Part shown: piece by piece, positions 32,813 to 43,301 of the stretch
How positions within the stretch are numbered: position 1 is the stretch's first letter
How the letters are laid out: each line of letters begins with the position of its first letter
Assembly: GCA_951799425.1 (NCBI GenBank)
Contig: OX637409.1
Location: 11,194,960 to 11,258,959, forward strand
DNA: 64,000 bases
DNA from: Ilex aquifolium
Taxonomy: Eukaryota; Streptophyta; Magnoliopsida; Aquifoliales; Aquifoliaceae
Direction of reading: 5' to 3'
Notes under the pieces: generated by a model
What the model was told of the DNA's origin: nothing
The model's input: only the letters and a program-made list of their open reading frames with translations
Database searches by the model: none
Translations under genes and position numbers: made by a program

Positions 32813-34805
32813 CATTGAAATGTAGTTAAGTGTGGAAATTTATAAAGATAAATTGCATACTCCATTCTTGGAATTGCAAAAACTTGTGTGCACCACTGTT
32901 TGGTTGAGAATTTTTACTGATTATCTTTTGTATTATTGGATAGATTGGTTAGGAAAGGCATTTATACACCAAAAAAATCAATGGGCTCAAGTTCATATCC
33001 GAATTGAAGCCGGATTGACATGAGTCATTTTTGTTTTGTTTTCATGTATATAGCAGCTAGATTTCTTTTATTGTCATATTTTTATTTTCATGATGTTGTA
33101 GTGTAGATTTTAGCATGAAGTTGTTTACCTCTTCCTAATTTGGACTCAATTCATTTTGAGCATCATTGTAACATATCTTATACAGTATCATGTTCGAGTC
33201 TAAGTTGGGGGGTGTAAACAAGCTTTTTTGTGTTTCATTTTCCCTTTAATGTGTATACTAAAAAAAGAAAAAAAAAGGAGAACAAGAAAAAAAAAATGAG
33301 TATCTTATTTCCCATGTCACTTTCGTTTTTCTCATTGCATGATTCCTTGTGCATTGAGGACAATGCATGGTTCAAGTTAGGGGGTGAGGTACACCATTTA
33401 CATGTTCTACCACTTTTTGTATAGAAAAGTTTGAAATGTGAAAATTTTGAAAATTTTGGACATTTTTTGTGGAAAATATCTAATATTGAACTATATTCCC
33501 CTATCCTAAGTACACCTGAGTATATCTAATATAGTTCAAAATTAGACATTGCTTGATCTTCATTTTGAACTTTGAACACATGAGTACACCATAGAAGTTT
33601 ATCCTATGCCGGAGTATCACATATGTGTTTTCTTTCAAACTCAACAATAGTGCACCTTGAATGTGTAATTTCGATAATTTATTGATTGGATCCACATTTT
33701 AGAGCTTGACATACATAGTGGAGATAAAGTAAGTACCCATGTGAGCTTTAGTGTCAATCCTTGTTGGAGGGAACTTACGTTTGCTCAAAGGAACAATTTT
33801 TTAAATTCAAAATATGTTCAATAATCTCATTATGCTTGCTTTGGTTAGAGTGCATGTGGATAGTTGATTGACTTTGTCGTGAAATGCCAATATGCCTCCC
33901 CATGCTTATCTAGAGAGGATCTTACACCATCTTAAAATTGCATTGAGCCTTAGCCTTTTTTTTGTGAAAAATTTATCCCTAGTGTTGTAATTGAGCCTTA
34001 ATTGAAAATTTGTTTCCATGCCACATGTTTTACTAAGCCAGTGCAAAATAATTACAATTACCACACCTTGGTTGTTTCGAGACTCACTGTGATTAATCGT
34101 GAAAAAAGGGAAATGTGGTGAAAAAACCCAAAAAATGGATGAATGGCATTGAATGAAAAAGAAGAGAAGAATCCAAGAAAAAGGAGAAAAGAGGGTTGAA
34201 CAAGAAAAGAAAAGAAAAGAAAAAAGAGAAAAAAGTGACGTGAAGGTGTAATGCTGAAAATTCCACAGAAAGGAGATTTTTTATAATAAAGGTCATGCCC
34301 TCGGAATAACCCTTTTTGTCTCCCTCTACCCTTCGTTCACTTACCCTAAATATCACCCCAAGGCCTCATTACAACCCACGAAAGCCCTAAATGATCTAGA
34401 GAAAGCATGGTGAGAGCACACTTTAATTGAAAATAAAAGTAGGCTTTGCTATCTAGTGCCCTAACATTCCATTCATGAGATTATGCCAAGGTCATTCCAA
34501 TTGTTATGCATGCACATCACTTTTGGATTATATGTGAGCATTTTGGTTTGTGCACAATATTCTATCTCACATATACACATGGAGAGCATGTCAGGATAAT
34601 CATAGAGTTATTCATTGAGAGAAACCCTTGGTGAGAATTGCATCAAAGCTGAATTTGGATAGCTAAATGAATGTAGATTCTGTTGAGTAAAGGTTTAAAT
34701 TACATATTCATTTCACACACACGAGTTTTGAAAGGAAATGTGTAGCTGGATACTCTAGAATAACATTTAAGGCTATGATGTGATTCATGTGTGATTAGTT
34801 CGGGT
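32813..34805 (+). other. Element F 3' non-coding region
   Basis: AT-rich sequence without a credible gene. Noted motifs are AAGTTGGGGGGTGTAA near 33202-33217, GCATTGAGGACAATGCATGG (33351-33370) followed by AAGTTAGGGGGTGAGG, and a purine-rich AAAAGAAAAG stretch at 34150-34240. TGAGATTATGCCAAGG lies near 34475. The same elements in the same order occur in T (11750, 16465-16610, 16851). It ends where the 3' LTR remnant begins. Confidence 0.55.
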
Positions 34806-34861
34806 GCATATATACACACAATCTGGGTTCGTATTTGGAGATTAGGGAAAATGACCAAGCA
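34806..34861 (+). repeat. 3' LTR remnant of element F
   Basis: 56 bp corresponding to the end of the 5' LTR (31987-32040), ending GACCAAGCA. About 2 kb of LTR has been deleted, with the junction near 34805. Confidence 0.75.
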
Positions 34862-36518
34862 TGCTCCCCAAGCATAGAGAGACTTGCAATGTCGTGTTTT
34901 ACATGGAATGAGTATTCCAATGTCATCTCCTCAAGGAAGACAAGATCGGGTGTTTTTTTAAGAGTGATTTGTGAAAAAATGAAAATTGGAAAATCTTGTG
35001 ATTTGAAATTTGGTGAGTTGTGAGTTAAAAAATATGCAAGGAAGCCTGGTTGGCGAATCCATAGAGTTCATTCCAATAGGAATGCCAAATCAACTCATTT
35101 CATTCAATCAATGGTGTCTCGATGTTTGATTGATTTGTAGGACTTGAGGGACTAATGTGGATATGTTGGACAAGAGCATACCCCGTGACAAGTCTGTGGT
35201 GTATCAAAATCCCACAACCACGTCCGCACTCAACCTAGTCCAACCAAACATGTTACACTACGAGAAGAATGAAAGAGATTAGATTTCACATACCCAAGAA
35301 GAAATCCCTCTTGGATTAGCTAGCTAAAAGTTTAGCTATGCATGGTAAAGACAAGAGCAAACATTAAGTAGAGAAATATAGTACTGAAATCGAACACAGA
35401 CTTGTATTAATTTAAAAGAAAGTTTAAACCACAAAAGAAAAGCTATTCATTTCCAAAATGTAAAGCGTAAAGGAAATAGGACCCAAATGTGGAAATGAGC
35501 CACAAGAAACTTACCTGAGCCTAATTACAACTTGAATAAAAGAGATTAAAGTGCTAAAGGGAAATATTACATGTGAAATGGAGCTTACTACAATGAAAAT
35601 GGTGAAGGAAAATGTAAAACCCAACTTTCTCTCTAGAACTTCATCTTCTTCCTTGGACATTCTCTCTCTAAAACTTTTATAATTTGAAAATGTATATAGG
35701 AGGTCCCTATTTTCATCCATCCCCCTCTCCCTTAGCATGAGTGGCTGACTTGGAGTGATTGCAGAGAGGTTTTCCACAAAAGATTCCAAAATCAGTCAAG
35801 GTATGGTCTTCCCATGCTTTTCCAACTACTCCCTCTCTCTACACTGGCCACCCTCTCTCTCATGCTTAAAATCTAAATATAGGGGATAGGAGATCATCAT
35901 GGAGTGTTAGAACTATGAGAGCATGGATAAAGTGACCAAAGGTGGGCCCCTGTAGTTGGTCGAGTCGTTTGGAGAACGATCTGGATTTTCTGGGCATCTT
36001 CTACCAGTAGCTTGTAAGGCTCCTACCGGTAGCTCATTTACAGTAGGGTCTTCTACCGGTAGCTCGTAAGGATCCTACCAGTAGGTCTTTGCAGGGAAGC
36101 ACTGGAAGCTACTTTCCAGTAGGCGCTTCTACCGGTGGGTCTTGCAGGTCTTCTACCGATATCTCATTTCCAATAGGGTCTTCTACGGGTAGCTTGTAAG
36201 GTTCCTACCAGTAGGTCTTGTAGGGAGGCATTGGAAGCTGTTTTCCAGCAGGCTCTTCTATCGGTAGCTCAGATAGGTCTTCTACTAGTAGCTCATCTCC
36301 TTATCTTGAAATTCTTGGTTCCTTGAGGTTTCGCATCATCCGTCATAAGATCCTTTCTTCCCCATTGACCTTAATCACTTGATGGGGTGCTTTATGCTTG
36401 CCCTTTTCAGCCTATCACCTACAATCAAATCAATCTCCATTTTCCCAAAAATTAACTACAAAACAAGTTAAATTAGATGCAATGAAGATGCTTAATATGA
36501 AATGTTCCACACTCATCA
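34862..36518 (-). repeat. 3' LTR of element E, main part
   Basis: Read on the minus strand it starts TGATGAGTGTGGAACATT at 36518. It contains the CTACCGGTAG array (36003-36290), a TATATA box near 35692, and the GACTTGTCACGG block near 35187. It breaks at the insertion of F. Confidence 0.85.
36003..36290 (-). repeat. CTACCGGTAG palindrome array in LTR E
   Basis: Perfect CTACCGGTAG occurs at 36023-36032 and 36053-36062. There are at least seven variants (CTACCAGTAG, CTACCGGTGG, CTACGGGTAG, CTATCGGTAG, CTACTAGTAG and others), spaced about 30 bp by AGCTC(G/A)TAAGG or AGCTCATTT-CAGTAGG spacers. The 5' LTR has the corresponding array at 45933-46072. On the minus strand the array lies about 300 bp upstream of a TATATA box. 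Confidence 0.85.
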
Positions 36519-36530
36519 CACCCCCCAACT
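36519..36530 (-). promoter_or_regulatory. Polypurine tract of element E
   Basis: The minus strand reads AGTTGGGGGGTG directly before TGATGAGTG. It is the same type of tract as that of T at 27067-27078. Confidence 0.8.
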
Positions 36531-36850
36531 TGAGCTTTGCTATTCCCTAGCAAACCATATTTCAAAACTATGTATTGCACGTTTAATAATTTCATTTATG
36601 TTAGATAATTCATGGACCAACAAACTACTCAAATCACATTGCAATTATGTAAATGAAATTGGGGCACAATGAAACAAAAAGTGTAGTTCTTTCATTTAGA
36701 GAAATTTGCAAGAAGTACAAAGAACTCAAGACAAAATAGCCTATTATCCTAGGAACTCTTCTACTAGGCCGTAGATTCCTACACTCCTATCCAATTATAT
36801 ACAACCAACAAAAATAACAACAAAAACAAGACTAGACTCTCTCTAATCCT

Positions 36851-37742
36851 CTATTCCTTGTCGTCATCATCATCATACTCATCCTCATCGTCCTCCTCGT
36901 CTTCATCTTCGTTGTCCTCATCATGGTGCTCGACTTACCTATAGGGCCGGACTCAAACAGGAGTGTCACATTAGTAGGGATGCCCTTGACCTTGTTCTGT
37001 CGGTAGATCTTGGTGACAAGGTAGCCTGGGCGTAGATGGCTTGGCTTCGTAGCTTGGGCGTAGTCCTTCATAACCTCTTAGATCATCAATGCGATGTCCA
37101 TCCTGGTGCTAGCCATGAACTCATAGAGGAGAGCCATTTTCTCCTCCCCCTGTGTCTTATCCGCTCCCCGAGGCAAAACATTATAGTGGAGGACTTTATT
37201 CATCACCCCATAGGAATGCTTGAGTCCCCCGGCTTGAATTTTCCCTTTGAATTGTGAAGGGTCCTCATACATCAAGAACGCGTACTCTTGGATTGATTTC
37301 CTCCCTCGGGTGTTATGGGGAAAGAAGAGGGTGCTGGCAGAGGCCTCTGATACTCCAATGCCTTGGCGATGACTGCCGGAGTGACTTCAATCACTTTTCC
37401 CCTCACATTCGTCTTTAGCAAACACAAGTCCTCATCCACTACCGCCAATCTCTGATAAAATTCCCGACAGTAGGGAAGCACATATTTGCTCACTACTTGG
37501 AACCAAAAGTGAAGCCCATGGCCCTCAGTTGCCCGGACAATGATATCGTGTGGCCCAAGGGTGGGCCTATCCACTTGCCACTCTCACGTAACATTTTTGG
37601 CTCCAATGCTCTCCGTGTGAGGGTCATGCCTCTTCTTCTTCCTTTGCTCCCCACCACTGGGGGTCGCCTCCTCTACCCTCTCGTGGGACCCGGTGCCTGC
37701 TTGTTTCAATGTGAAAGGGCCCGCTTGTTTGGTGTGGGCCAT
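36851..37742 (-). pseudogene. Extra ORF of element E (plant transposon-protein domain)
   Basis: The minus-strand ATG at 37742 starts MAHTKQAGPFTLKQAG, with a basic EQRKKKRHD stretch and a TGA near 37590. The conserved domain follows: DIIVRATEGHGLHFWFQVVS, LPYCREFYQRL, VRGKVIEVTPAVIAKALEY. After a frameshift near 37275 the protein continues MMYEDPSQFKGKIQAGGLKH to LRPGYLVTKIYRQN. It ends in an Asp/Glu-rich tail (36854-36925) and TAG at 36851-36853. An upstream ATG at 37844 adds a hydrophobic stretch (FFAIGSFFFL); a GTAAGT donor at about 37831 suggests it may instead be exon 1 and intron. It is homologous to T's 12749-15706. Function unknown. Confidence 0.7.
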
Positions 37743-38118
37743 CAAAAAAAAAAATGACCCTATGGCGAAGAATGGGAATACATATCCCCAAAATAACTCA
37801 AAAACACCCAAAGATGAAGGTGGAGACTTACACATTCTAGCCATCGTCTAAAAATCCGAGCTTTGAGTGAAGTGTTTCGAGGCTTTGATGGATTTGGGGG
37901 TGTTTTATGGAGAGGAAAGTTTTTTTGAGAGAAATCAAGGGAAATCAAAGCTTAAAGGAGAAGATCAATGAAGATGGAGGATGCCCATGGTTTCTTTGAA
38001 GATTTGGATGGTTTTAAGAGAGGAGATAGTGTTTTTGAGAGGGTGGGAAATGAGGGAAATGAAAGGTTTTTCCGAAAAAATGGGTTTAAAACCCTTGATT
38101 TTACGAATCTGGGCACAT
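37743..38118 (-). other. Leader of the extra ORF of E and deletion junction
   Basis: Non-coding, pyrimidine-rich DNA. At about 38118 the RNase H frame (FALDKFR) breaks off and joins this sequence with AAATTTAGGTATGTG, so the rest of RNase H, the integrase and the pol 3' end are deleted. Confidence 0.65.
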
Positions 38119-39435
38119 ACCTAAATTTATCCAATGCAAACACTATGATTAACAACTCTTTTTCAGTAGTGGTGTAGTTCATTTGTGCTTCATTTAGAGT
38201 TTTGCTAGCATAGTATATGACATAAGATTTTTTATCTTCCCTTTGACCTAGCACTGCGTTGACCGTGTAATCACTCCCATTGGACATGAGCTCAAATGGG
38301 AGTTCCCACTTAGGTGGTCGCATGATTGGAGGTCAAGTAAGCATATCTTTAAGTTTTTGGAAAGATTCCTCACAACCATTTGACCACACGAATGGGACAT
38401 CCTTTGCTAGCAAATTTGTCAAAGGTCTTGCCAATGCACAAAAATCCTTAATGAAACAGTGATAAAACCCTGTATAGCTAAGAAATGACCTGATGTCCTT
38501 AACTACCCTTGGAGTGGGTAAATTGGAAATTTCTTCCACTTTGGATTTGTCCACTTCGATTCCCTTTGCAGACACAATGTGTCCAAGCACAATCCCTTGA
38601 GTTACCGTGAACTGACACTTCTCCTAGTTAAGCACCAAATTCGTTTCTTCGCATCTCTCTAACACTTTCTCCAAAGTCTCCAAATAGCCTTCAAAAAAGT
38701 CCCCAAACACTGAAAAGTCATCCATGAACACTTCCACAATCTTTTCCACCATATTGCTGAATAACCCCATCATACATCTTTGAAAATTTCCCGAGGCATT
38801 GTACAAGCCGAATGACATTCGACGATAGGCATATGTTCCAAAGGGGCATGTGAATGTGGTCATCTCTTGATCTTCCAGGATGATCTCCCTCTGAATGTAG
38901 CCTGAGTAGTCATCTAAGAAGGAATAGAAGAGATGTCCAGCTACCCTCTCCAACACTTGATCAAGGAATGGTAGGGGAAAGTGATCCTTTCGAGTGCATG
39001 AGTTAAGCTTTTGGTAATCAATGCAAACTCTCTAACCGGTGATCACCCTCGTCGGAATCAACTCATTGTCCTCATTTTCCACTATAGTTAACCCCGACTT
39101 CTTTGGTACCACTTGCATGAGACTAACCCATTTACTGTCGGCAATTGCAAAGATAATGCCCACGTCAAGTTGATTGAGCACTTCATCTCTAACCACATCC
39201 TTCATGATGGGATTGAGTCTTTTTTTTTTTGGTTTTCGGGATGCCTTGGTGTCTTCTTCAAGATAGATTCTATGAGTGCAAATGAGAGGACTAATTTCCT
39301 TGACGTCGGTTATGGTCCAACCGATAGCTCCTTTATGTTTTCTCAAAACTCGCAACAATTCCTCCTCTTGCTTTGGCTCCAATGAAGAGCTTATCACCAC
39401 TGGAAATTTTTGGTGCTCCCCTAAGAATGCATATT
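38118..39435 (-). pseudogene. Element E: reverse transcriptase and truncated RNase H
   Basis: On the minus strand: LRVLRKHKGAIGWTITDVKE, ICTHRIYLEEDTKASRKPKK, VVPKKSG, FLDDYSGYIQREIILEDQE, CPFGTYAYRRMSFGL, the catalytic FMDD at 38728-38717, LGHIVSAKGIEVDKSKV, FLSYTGFYHCFIKDF, then RNase [21 protein letters not shown] up to FALDKFR. Stops occur near 39030, 38625 and 38330. FMDD is intact. The sequence is closely related to H, which is probably the same lineage. Confidence 0.85.
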
Positions 39436-40182
39436 TCAGTGTGGATGGTAATGCTTCAACTCTGAAGTAGGTGGTTGTACTGTGGATGGAAAAATCTTTT
39501 TTTCTTGTGGCGGTAATTTTTCAAATGTTGGGGTCCAAGTCCCCACCCCTTGCACAGTCTTCGGTTCTTCATCCTCAATAAGCTTCTCCTCTCCCAATTT
39601 GGTATGAAATCGAAAATTCATGTGATGCTCCACCAAAGTATCAATCCTATTGACTTCATGCACCACCTTATCATCCCCCAGTTGATTGCCAAGGTTGAAC
39701 ACATTGAGATCCATTCTCATATTTTCAAACGCAAGCTTCATTAGACCATTCCTAAAATTGATCACGACATTAGAAGTTGTAAGGAAAGGTCTGCCTAATA
39801 TGACAGGAATCTGTGAATTAGGGTTAGCAACGAAGTGATTACCAAGCACAATAAAATCAACGGGAAAATAGAATTTGTCCACTTGGACCAAAACATCCTC
39901 AACAACTCCCCTTGGTGTTCTCACGCTCTGATCTGCTAGTTAAAGAGTGATGAGGGTTGGCTTCAACTCCTCAAGCTATAGTTGTTGATACAACAAGAAG
40001 GTTAAGAGGTTGACACTTGCCCCAAAGTCTAGCAATGCTTGCTCCACTCGAAAATTCCCAATAGTGATGGCAATGCTAGGGCAGCAGGGATCCTTGAACA
40101 TGGGTAGAGTATTTATCCTCAAGATGGAACTCACTTGCTCTGTGAGAAAGCCTTTCTTGTGCACATTCAACTTCCTTTTCAC
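39436..40182 (-). pseudogene. Element E: aspartic protease
   Basis: The minus strand encodes KRKLNVHKKGFLTEQVSSIL, then the retropepsin active site ALLDFGASVNLL, with Asp and Gly retained, followed by a stop at about 39976. It resumes as MRTPRGVVEDVLVQVDKFYF, FPVDFI, VILGRPFLTTSNVVINFRNG and a linker PPQEKKIFPSTV into RT. It would process gag-pol. Only the frame is broken. Confidence 0.8.
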
Positions 40183-42134
40183 GGTATATAAGTCCTTTAA
40201 TATTTTTGCACAAGAGGGAATTTGCTTGATGGCATCAAGGAGAGAATGTTGATCTGTACCTGCTTAAAAAATTCAAGGATATCATAATAGTTAGCAATTT
40301 TAGTAGGTAACTTCAAACAAGGGAAGGGAGCCGGGATAGGACAATCATGTACATTCAAATCAACAATCTTTGGCTTCTAAAGTGTTTCACCCTCTTCAGA
40401 GTTACCCTTGGTCTCTTTTTCAGTTTTCAAAGTGGCTTTGGGTGAGACTTCAGGTAAAATGATTTTATCTATTTCCTTCCCACTCCTAAGGGTGGTGATA
40501 GCCTTGAGTTGTTCAAAACTCTCTTTAATGGCATCGGACAATTCAATCACATGTTGATCTTTTGGGTTTTCTTGGGGTTAAGTGAGAAATTTCCCTTTTT
40601 CTTGTTGGAAAGACCCCATAGCATTAGTCAACTTAGTGATTTGTGTCCAAATGTCATTAAAAGCGGTAGCATTTTGATTGTTGACTGTGGTTTGACTCTG
40701 AATTAATTGATGCATGACATCCTCCAAATTTCACTAGTGTGCGGGTTGGTATGTGGGCGGATTGGATGGTCCTTGTTGACCAAACCCTTGTTAAGGTGGG
40801 TTTTACGAAAATCCTTATGGATTGGACTCTGGGCATTGGGAGCTAGATGACGGACTATGGCCATAATATGATTGATTTTGCTTGTGTGGAATGGGAGGTG
40901 ACAATGAGGTGGACCCATGAAGAATAGGGTTTTCATTCTTTAAACTAAAGTTCTGGTGGGAGCTCCATACCACATTCTATGTGTTAGAGTGTGGAGAGTG
41001 TGACTGCCTACTTTTTTTAAATGCATTTACTTACTCATGAGATACTTCTTTGAGTGCCGGAATGTTTGAGCACTCCACAATAGAGTGCTCAACACTCTCA
41101 CATATTGAGCAAGAGTCCTTGACTTTTGTGACATTCGACACCTCATGCCTCCTATTCACCTCTAAGCTCTGCACCTTACGAGACAATTTTGTTATCTTAG
41201 CAATTAAGTCTTCTTGGTCATGCAAGTTATACATCCCCCCCTCCACTTGGTTGACTTCCCTAAGAGGACCTTGACACATCGGTGGGATCTGTGACATCCC
41301 AAGATTAGGCATTCACCGCCAATGTGTTAAAGTACTCGAGGGCCTAATTGGGATCCTTGCTCAAAAACTCTATGTTGTACATCATGTCAATAAATTTTCG
41401 GTGGCCCGGTGTAATTTCTTCGTAGAAGAAACTAACCAATTGTCATGGCTCGAATCCATGATGTGGAACGGAGTGCGACAAGTCCTTGTATCTATCCTAA
41501 CACTGATAGAACTGCTCATTTGGTTTTTGTGAAAAGTTTTGAATTTGTTTCTTTAGAGCAGTTGTCTTAGGCATCGGGAAAAATTTGTTTAGAAATTCAG
41601 ATAACATTTGTGCCCAAGAACTTATCAAGCGGGGTTTCAATGAGTTCAACCAAGTTTTTGCCTTGTCTTTGAGGGAGAAGGAGAATAATTTCATGCGTGT
41701 CATGTCTTCCATGGCGTGATTTGAAATGAATATTCCAACAATTTCCCAAACTCGTTTATGTATAAGTAAGGATTTTCTCGTTCCACTCTATGGAATTGAG
41801 GAAGTAATTGCAACAGGCCCAGTTTAACAAGGAAGCCATGTACTTGCACAGGTAGAAGTATGCATGAGGGGGTGGTGCTTCGGGTAGGTTGGAGATAATC
41901 TCTCATTGATCTCGCCGGAAGATCAATAGGGCGATTATTTTCTTCATTTCTTGGAGGGGGGAATTGCATTTGGAGGTTTGGCACTCGAGGATTTTGCATT
42001 CCCCCACCCCTCGGATTGTTAGCACCATCATCTCCAAAATTGTCTCCTACATCCTCGGGTGGGTCTTGATCTATATTCATATTTGGTCCTAGAGCACATC
42101 TCACCAGTCTATTTTGATTGTCACGTCCCCACAT
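40183..42134 (-). pseudogene. Element E: gag and gag-protease linker
   Basis: The minus-strand ATG at 42134 (MWGRDNQNRLVR) matches H. The capsid region has ARSMRDYLQPTRSTTPSC, LVKLGLLQLLPQFHRVE, a frameshift at about 41705, then LKDKAKTWLNSLKPRLISSW and FFPMPKTTALKKQIQNF. The C-terminal part has LSRKVQSLEVNRRHEVSNV and the knuckle CSICESVEHSIVEC (41100 region). A proline-rich tail and the AITTLRSGK-type linker (near 40495) follow, with several stops. Confidence 0.8.
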
Positions 42135-42289
42135 GTAAAAACACTAACTACAATTGAAAATTTATACACAAACATATACAAAGGAGCAATATACCTCAGC
42201 CAGTGATAAGAATCACGAGACTTACCTCTGTTGTCTCCAAATCACCTTCAAATTCGATGCTTAGCTTTTCCGGCAACGGTGCCAAAAAA
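42135..42289 (-). promoter_or_regulatory. Primer-binding site and leader of E
   Basis: Reading down the minus strand from 42289: TTTTTTGGCACCGTTGCCGG, close to the Asp-tRNA site TGGCGCCGTTGCC. Next come a GGTAAG motif and a mutated form of the CCCGTGAT/ATCACGGG hairpin (42200-42225). Confidence 0.75.
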
Positions 42290-43301
42290 TGCTTAACTTC
42301 CAACTCGAACTTGATTGTATGTATATGACTTATAGAGATTGGTGAGTGTCACTCTCCCTTGATTTCAATGCAAGAAGTGGGGAAATTGTGTGTGGATCAA
42401 AAAAAATGTGTGTGTGTGCAAAAGTGCTCCCCAAGTGTAGAGAGACTTGCAATGTCGTGTTTTACTTAGAATGAGTATTCCAAGGTCGTCGGGTGTTTTT
42501 TTGAAGAGTGATTTGTGAAAAAGTAAAATTGAAAATCTTGTGATTTAAAATTAGGTGAGTTGTGAGTTAAGAAATATGCAAGAAAGCAAGTTTGATTGAT
42601 TCGTAGGAAGTGAGGTACCGATGTGGATGCGTTGGACAAGAGCATACCTCGTGACAAGTCACAACCACGTCCGCACTCAATCTAGTCAAACCAAACACTT
42701 TACACAACGAGGAAGAATGAAAAAGAGTCGATTTCACATATCCAAGAGGAAATCCCTCTTGGATTAGCCAACAAAAAGTTTAGCTATGCATGGTAAAGGC
42801 AAGAGCAAACATTAAGTAGAGAAACATTGTAGTGAAATCAAACATAGACTTGTATTAATGTAAAAGAAAGTTTAAACTACAAAAGAAAAGCTATTCATTT
42901 CCAAAATGTAAAGCTTAAAGGAAATAGTACCCAAATGTAGAAATGAACCACAAGAAACTTAGCTAAGCTTAATTACAACTTAAATGAAAGAGATTAATGT
43001 GCTAAAGGGAAAGATTGCATGTGAAATGGAGCTTGCTACAATTAAAATGATGAAGGAAAAAGTAATATCCAGCTTTCTCTCTCTAGAACTTCATCTTCTT
43101 CCTTGGACCTTCTCTCTCTAAAAATTTTATAATCTGAAAATGTATGTAGGAGGTCCCTATTTTCATCCATCCCCCTCTCCCTTAGCATGAGTGGCTGACT
43201 TGGATTGATTGGAGAGAGGTTATCCACAAAAGCTTCCAAAATCAATCAAGGCATGGTCCTCCGATGCTTTTCCAACCACTCCCTCTCTCTACATTGGCCA
43301 C
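42290..43301 (-). repeat. 5' LTR of element E, 3' part
   Basis: On the minus strand it ends GTTAAGCA at 42290. It aligns with 29839-29992 and 34862-35870. It is interrupted at 43301/43302 by solo LTR D and resumes at 45783. Relative to the 3' LTR it lacks short segments. Confidence 0.85.

Larger units (their letters stand above)
29993..34861 (+). mobile_element. Element F: non-autonomous Athila-type element in LTR of E
   Basis: A complete 5' LTR (29993-32040), primer site, one short ORF, long 3' non-coding DNA, and only the last 56 bp of a 3' LTR. Flanks are tgctt (29988-29992) and tgctc (34862-34866), a one-mismatch duplication. The interruption restores the order of E's LTR when removed. 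There is no protease, RT or integrase. The element appears to have carried a single gag-like ORF and depended on others. Confidence 0.8.

Noticed and set aside
36832-37071. Met/Thr/Arg-rich frame on the minus strand
   Set aside because: Its C-terminal half is out of frame. The correct frame gives the Asp/Glu-rich tail of the extra ORF of E.
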